Part shown: in pieces, positions 55,280 through 64,000 of the stretch | Position numbering within the stretch: position 1 is the first letter of the stretch | How the letters are laid out: each line of letters starts with the position of its first letter | DNA from: an uncultured Sulfitobacter sp. | GTDB taxonomy: Bacteria > Pseudomonadota > Alphaproteobacteria > Rhodobacterales > Rhodobacteraceae | DNA length: 64,000 bases | Direction: 5' to 3' | Assembly (NCBI GenBank): GCA_947492925.1 | Contig: CANLOQ010000001.1 | Span: 1,426,001 to 1,490,000 of the forward strand | Position numbers and translations under genes: made by a program | The notes under the pieces: generated by a model | What the model saw: only the letters and a program-made list of their open reading frames with translations | What the model was told of the DNA's origin: nothing | The model's database searches: none

Positions 55280-58200
55280 ATGGCAAACTCGTTTCTCGGC
55301 CAAAAGCGTCTGCGTAAATATTATGGCAAAATCCGTGAAGTTCTGGATATGCCGAACCTTATCGAGGTTCAGAAATCTTCTTATGACCTCTTCCTGAACT
55401 CCGGCGATGCCGAAGTGCCCACCGACGGTGACGGCATTCAGGGTGTGTTCCAGTCGGTCTTTCCGATCAAGGACTTCAACGAGACCTCCGTGCTGGAGTA
55501 CGTGAAGTACGAGCTGGAAAAGCCCAAGTACGACGTGGAAGAGTGCCAGCAGCGCGATATGACGTATTCTGCGCCGCTTAAGGTCACGCTGCGCCTGATC
55601 GTGTTTGATGTGGACGAGGATACAGGCGCGAAATCCGTTAAGGATATCAAGGAACAGGACGTGTTCATGGGTGATATGCCCCTGATGACGCCAAACGGGA
55701 CGTTCATTGTGAACGGCACCGAGCGTGTGATCGTGTCCCAGATGCACCGCTCTCCGGGCGTGTTCTTTGACCATGACAAGGGCAAGACCCACTCTTCGGG
55801 CAAACTTCTGTTCGCCTGCCGCATCATTCCCTATCGCGGCTCATGGCTGGATTTCGAGTTTGACGCCAAGGACATCGTGTTTGCGCGCATCGACCGCCGC
55901 CGCAAGCTGCCTGTGACGACCCTGCTCTATGCGCTGGGGCTGGATCAGGAATCCATCATGGATGCCTATTACAATACGGTCACCTACAAGCTGAAAAAGA
56001 AAAAGGGCTGGGTTGCGCCGTTCTTCCCCGACCGTGTGCGCGGCACGCGTCCGACCTATGACATCGTCGATGCAAAATCCGGTGAAGTTCTGTTTGAACA
56101 GGGCAAGAAGGTCACGCCCCGCGCGGTGAAAAAGCTGATCGACGAAGGTGAAGTGCAGGAACTGCTGCTGCCATTTGACCATATTCAGGGCAAGTTTGTC
56201 GCCAAGGACATCATCAACGAAGAAACCGGCGCGATCTATGTCGAAGCGGGTGATGAACTGACGCTTGAGTACGACAAAGACGGCGATCTGATCGGTGGCA
56301 CGGCGAAAGAACTGGTGGATGCGGGGTTCACGGACATCCCGATCCTTGACATCGACAACGTCAACGTCGGCCCGTACATGCGCAACACGATGGCGAACGA
56401 CAAGAACATGAACCGCGACACTGCGCTCATGGACATCTACCGCGTCATGCGTCCGGGCGAGCCGCCCACCGTTGAAGCGGCGAGCGCGCTCTTTGACACG
56501 TTGTTCTTTGATTCAGAGCGCTACGATCTGTCGGCTGTTGGTCGTGTGAAGATGAACATGCGCCTTGATCTTGACGCCGAAGACACCCAGCGCACCCTGC
56601 GTCGCGAGGACATCGTGGCCTGCATCAAAGCGCTGGTTGATCTGCGCGACGGGCGTGGCGACATCGACGACATTGACCACCTTGGCAACCGTCGTGTGCG
56701 TTCTGTTGGCGAGCTGATGGAGAACCAGTACCGCGTCGGCCTTTTGCGTATGGAGCGTGCGATCAAGGAGCGGATGTCGTCCGTTGAGATCGACACGGTC
56801 ATGCCGCAGGATCTGATCAACGCCAAGCCTGCCGCTGCTGCGGTGCGTGAGTTCTTTGGCTCCTCGCAGCTGTCGCAGTTTATGGACCAAACCAACCCGC
56901 TGTCTGAGGTTACGCACAAACGTCGCCTCTCCGCGCTTGGGCCAGGTGGTCTGACACGCGAACGTGCGGGCTTTGAGGTGCGCGACGTGCATCCAACCCA
57001 CTATGGTCGGATGTGCCCGATTGAAACGCCGGAAGGGCCGAACATCGGCCTGATAAACAGCCTCGCGACATTTGCACGGGTGAACAAATACGGCTTTATC
57101 GAAACGCCATATCGTGTGGTGAAAGACAGCAAAGTGACCGATGAGGTCCACTATATGTCCGCCACCGAGGAAATGCGGCACACCGTGGCGCAGGCGAATG
57201 CATCGCTGGACGGTGACGGCAAATTCACGCAGGAAATGGTGAACACACGCCAGTCCGGCGACTATACCCTTGCGCCCACAGAAAACGTCGATCTGATCGA
57301 CGTGAGCCCCAAGCAGTTGGTCTCTGTCGCGGCCTCGCTGATCCCGTTCCTTGAGAATGACGACGCGAACCGCGCCCTTATGGGATCGAACATGCAGCGT
57401 CAGGCGGTGCCACTGTTGCAAGCGGAAGCACCGCTTGTCGGAACGGGCATCGAAGAAGTTGTGGCACGGGATTCCGGTGCGGCTTACATGGCGAAACGTG
57501 CAGGCGTCATCGACCAGGTCGACGCAAGCCGGATCGTTATTCGCGCCACCGAAGACCTTGAGCTGGGCGATGCGGGTGTGGACATCTACCGCATGCGCAA
57601 GTTCCAGCGGTCCAACCAGAACACCTGCATCAACCAGCGTCCGTTGGTGAAAGTGGGTGAGACGGTGACAAAGGGTCAGGTGATTGCCGATGGTCCGTCT
57701 ACGGACATGGGTGAGCTGGCGCTTGGTAAAAACGTGGTCGTCGCGTTTATGCCGTGGAATGGCTACAACTATGAGGACTCGATCCTGATTTCCGAGCGGG
57801 TCAGCCGTGATGACGTCTTTACCTCGATCCACATCGAGGAATTTGAGGTCGCCGCGCGTGACACGAAGCTGGGACCAGAAGAGATTACCCGCGACATTCC
57901 GAACGTCGGTGAAGAAGCGTTGCGCAACCTCGACGAGGCGGGCATCGTGTACATCGGCGCGGATGTTGAGCCGGGCGATATCCTTGTGGGCAAGATCACC
58001 CCCAAGGGCGAAAGCCCGATGACGCCGGAAGAGAAGCTTCTGCGTGCGATCTTTGGTGAGAAAGCCTCTGACGTGCGTGATACGTCGCTGCGTGTGAAGC
58101 CGGGCGACTTTGGTACGGTTGTGGAAGTGCGTGTCTTTAACCGCCACGGTGTGGAAAAAGACGAGCGTGCGCTGCAGATCGAGCGGGAAGAAGTCGAGCG

Positions 58201-59419
58201 TCTGGCGCGTGACCGCGACGATGAGATGGCCATTCTGGACCGCAACATCTTTGCCCGCCTGCGCACCATGATCCTTGGCAAAGTTGCGGTGAAAGGCCCC
58301 CGTGGCGTGCAGCCCAACAGCCAGATCACCGAGGAGATGTTGGACAACGTGCTGACCCGTGGTCAGTGGTGGCAGCTGGCCCTTGAGGACGAGGACGACG
58401 CCAAGATCGTCGAGGCGCTTAACGAGCAGTATGAGATCCAGAAGCGGACCTTGGATGCACGTTTTGACGACAAGGTTGAAAAAGTGCGCCGTGGCGATGA
58501 TCTGCCCCCGGGCGTGATGAAGATGGTCAAGGTGTTCGTCGCGGTGAAGCGCAAGCTGCAGCCGGGTGACAAGATGGCCGGCCGTCACGGCAACAAGGGT
58601 GTGATTTCGAAAGTGGTCCCGATGGAGGATATGCCTTTCCTCGCGGATGGGACACCGGTTGATTTCTGTCTGAACCCGCTGGGTGTTCCCAGCCGTATGA
58701 ACGTCGGTCAGATCCTTGAGACGCACATGGGCTGGGCCGCGCGCGGTCTGGGCGTGAACGTCGATGAGGCCCTGCAGGAGTACAAACGCTCGGGTGATCT
58801 GACGCCCGTGCGCGAAGCGATGAGCATTGCCTACGGTGAAGATGTTTACGCCGAAGGTCTGGAAGACATGGACGAGGAGACACTGATCGAGGTGGCGGGC
58901 AACGTCACACGCGGTGTACCGATCGCCACGCCGGTCTTTGACGGTGCCAAGGAAGCGGATGTGAACGATGCGCTGACACGCGCGGGCTTTGATACGTCCG
59001 GTCAGTCGGTGCTGTTTGACGGTCGCACGGGCGAGCAGTTTGCACGCCCTGTGACCGTTGGTGTCAAATACCTGCTGAAGCTGCACCACCTTGTGGACGA
59101 CAAGATTCACGCGCGTTCAACCGGTCCGTACTCCCTCGTCACGCAGCAGCCGCTGGGTGGTAAGGCGCAGTTCGGCGGACAGCGTTTCGGTGAGATGGAG
59201 GTCTGGGCGCTGGAAGCTTACGGCGCTGCCTACACCTTGCAGGAAATGCTGACGGTGAAATCGGACGACGTCGCGGGCCGGACCAAGGTCTATGAAAGCA
59301 TCGTCAAGGGCGAGGATAATTTCGAAGCGGGCATTCCGGAGAGCTTTAACGTGCTCGTCAAGGAAGTGCGCGGCCTCGGCCTGAATATGGAACTCCTGGA
59401 CGCCGAGGAAGACGAATAA
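55280..59419 (+). CDS. rpoB: DNA-directed RNA polymerase beta subunit
   Basis: RpoB is the beta subunit, forming half of the active-site cleft. The 1379-residue protein begins [22 protein letters not shown], and has the rifampicin region [64 protein letters not shown] near residues 530-590, with no resistance-type change that I can see in this stretch. Further on are [14 protein letters not shown] and [11 protein letters not shown] 55280 gives the family start. rpoC follows after a 97-base gap with repeats. Confidence 0.98.
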   Translation: MANSFLGQKRLRKYYGKIREVLDMPNLIEVQKSSYDLFLNSGDAEVPTDGDGIQGVFQSVFPIKDFNETSVLEYVKYELEKPKYDVEECQQRDMTYSAPLKVTLRLIVFDVDEDTGAKSVKDIKEQDVFMGDMPLMTPNGTFIVNGTERVIVSQMHRSPGVFFDHDKGKTHSSGKLLFACRIIPYRGSWLDFEFDAKDIVFARIDRRRKLPVTTLLYALGLDQESIMDAYYNTVTYKLKKKKGWVAPFFPDRVRGTRPTYDIVDAKSGEVLFEQGKKVTPRAVKKLIDEGEVQELLLPFDHIQGKFVAKDIINEETGAIYVEAGDELTLEYDKDGDLIGGTAKELVDAGFTDIPILDIDNVNVGPYMRNTMANDKNMNRDTALMDIYRVMRPGEPPTVEAASALFDTLFFDSERYDLSAVGRVKMNMRLDLDAEDTQRTLRREDIVACIKALVDLRDGRGDIDDIDHLGNRRVRSVGELMENQYRVGLLRMERAIKERMSSVEIDTVMPQDLINAKPAAAAVREFFGSSQLSQFMDQTNPLSEVTHKRRLSALGPGGLTRERAGFEVRDVHPTHYGRMCPIETPEGPNIGLINSLATFARVNKYGFIETPYRVVKDSKVTDEVHYMSATEEMRHTVAQANASLDGDGKFTQEMVNTRQSGDYTLAPTENVDLIDVSPKQLVSVAASLIPFLENDDANRALMGSNMQRQAVPLLQAEAPLVGTGIEEVVARDSGAAYMAKRAGVIDQVDASRIVIRATEDLELGDAGVDIYRMRKFQRSNQNTCINQRPLVKVGETVTKGQVIADGPSTDMGELALGKNVVVAFMPWNGYNYEDSILISERVSRDDVFTSIHIEEFEVAARDTKLGPEEITRDIPNVGEEALRNLDEAGIVYIGADVEPGDILVGKITPKGESPMTPEEKLLRAIFGEKASDVRDTSLRVKPGDFGTVVEVRVFNRHGVEKDERALQIEREEVERLARDRDDEMAILDRNIFARLRTMILGKVAVKGPRGVQPNSQITEEMLDNVLTRGQWWQLALEDEDDAKIVEALNEQYEIQKRTLDARFDDKVEKVRRGDDLPPGVMKMVKVFVAVKRKLQPGDKMAGRHGNKGVISKVVPMEDMPFLADGTPVDFCLNPLGVPSRMNVGQILETHMGWAARGLGVNVDEALQEYKRSGDLTPVREAMSIAYGEDVYAEGLEDMDEETLIEVAGNVTRGVPIATPVFDGAKEADVNDALTRAGFDTSGQSVLFDGRTGEQFARPVTVGVKYLLKLHHLVDDKIHARSTGPYSLVTQQPLGGKAQFGGQRFGEMEVWALEAYGAAYTLQEMLTVKSDDVAGRTKVYESIVKGEDNFEAGIPESFNVLVKEVRGLGLNMELLDAEEDE

Positions 59420-59420
59420 G

Positions 59421-59481
59421 GGTGGCCGATACGTCCACCTTACGAGGGAACGCATCTCGTAAGGTGGGCATCTTGCCCACC
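59421..59481 (+). repeat. Inverted pair of REP-like palindromes between rpoB and rpoC
   Basis: Two copies face each other: 59421-59444 (whose reverse complement starts CGTAAGGTGG) and 59458-59481 (CGTAAGGTGGGCATCTTGCCCACC reads as two arms around ATCTT). They are separated by 13 bases. The CGTAAGG outer sequence is shared, and the arms resemble the single repeat at 52521. Such pairs can fold as a large stem in the rpoBC transcript. Confidence 0.7.
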
Positions 59482-59516
59482 TCCTTCTTCCAAGACGCCC
59501 TTTCAAGGATTTGAAA

Positions 59517-63764
<4,248 letters not shown>

Positions 63765-63879
63765 GCAGCAAACGGGAAAACGGGGGCTTCTCCGGTCACG
63801 CCGAACTGATACGGTTCAATGCTGTTGACCGCCCTTGTTTTTCCCGTCTGTGCTTTTGACCACTGGCGCAATTGACAGA

Positions 63880-63915
63880 CGCCCTCGCATTCCTGCAATG
63901 CGGGGGCGATTTTTT
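63880..63915 (+). terminator. Intrinsic terminator downstream of rpoC
   Basis: CGCCCTCGCATT and AATGCGGGGGCG pair over 12 bases (one wobble) and run into TTTTTT. It ends the rpoBC transcript. The remaining bases to 64000 show no gene that I can support. Confidence 0.88.
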
Positions 63916-64000
63916 CCGGACGTCTTGTGTACCTGCTCACTGCTCTGATCAGATTTTTCTGGTTTCTTCTTCAGGCGACAGAGCGCTGTTCTTGCGTGAC

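Noticed and set aside
56513-59110. A 865-codon open frame on the minus strand opposite rpoB
   Set aside because: It is the mirror frame of a highly biased, G+C-rich gene. Its product is rich in His, Arg and Leu with no domain, and no ribosome-binding site precedes it. rpoB on the other strand is certain.

Overview
The window is a piece of the chromosome of a marine-type alphaproteobacterium, almost certainly from the Roseobacter group (Rhodobacterales); I cannot fix the genus. The reasons are high G+C coding DNA, many start/stop overlaps of the ATGA/GTGA type, the synteny blocks pckA-chvI-chvG-hprK-rapZ-EIIA-HPr and rpoZ-rsh-pdxJ-acpS-lepB-rnc-era-recO, one long RSH (RelA/SpoT) protein, a methylsuccinyl-CoA dehydrogenase of the ethylmalonyl-CoA pathway, and several gene families typical of this group (DUF1491, DUF6473, DUF2062, short HprK). 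No rRNA gene, CRISPR array, prophage or insertion sequence was seen.

Layout. 1-3.8 kb, minus strand: a partial methyltransferase, a DUF3429 membrane protein, a LysE exporter, a HAD phosphatase, ispH and a NYN-domain protein. 4-13.1 kb, plus strand: folK, rpoZ, rsh, a DUF2062 protein, pdxJ, a deaminase, acpS, lepB, rnc, era, a DUF1491 protein and recO. 13.1-19 kb: a META-domain protein, a TetR regulator and mcd on the minus strand, then a TauE exporter, an XRE regulator, an odd LysR-type regulator and a GNAT-like orphan. 19-26.4 kb: pckA diverging from chvI-chvG, the PTS regulatory genes and an acyltransferase. 26.5-33.4 kb: 3-hydroxybutyryl-CoA dehydrogenase, a DUF6473 protein, etfA/etfB, an orphan, a cobalamin adenosyltransferase, a HIG1-like protein, an SDR and an SH3-domain protein. 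33.6-44.8 kb: parC, a DUF898 protein, an M48 protease, a lipoprotein, tuf, a RibD-like reductase, an acetyltransferase, then a meh-mct pair and a DUF892 protein. 44.9-63.8 kb: tRNA-Trp, secE, nusG, rplK, rplA, rplJ, rplL, rpoB and rpoC.

Two things stand out. First, the normally tight secE-nusG-rplKA-rplJL-rpoBC block is interrupted at three joints: a LysM-DctP fusion gene between nusG and rplK, a sulfatase between rplA and rplJ (both on the opposite strand), and, between rplL and rpoB, a clearly foreign, AT-rich two-gene cassette. That cassette encodes an ABC-type AAA ATPase and a DUF4435/TOPRIM protein, the composition of the anti-phage PARIS system (AriA/AriB). The rpoBC genes sit behind it, preceded by a strikingly C-rich, G-poor 100-base stretch. 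Palindromic repeats of one REP-like family lie after rplL and, as an inverted pair, between rpoB and rpoC.

Second, the carbon-metabolism genes fit together. Mcd makes mesaconyl-C1-CoA, Mct and Meh would carry it to citramalyl-CoA, and ETF takes the electrons. The cobalamin adenosyltransferase would serve the B12-dependent mutases, 3-hydroxybutyryl-CoA dehydrogenase lies on the entry side and PckA leads out to gluconeogenesis. This suggests an ethylmalonyl-CoA pathway with a possible exit to pyruvate. Assignments rest on reading motifs, domain order, length and context; no database search was run.
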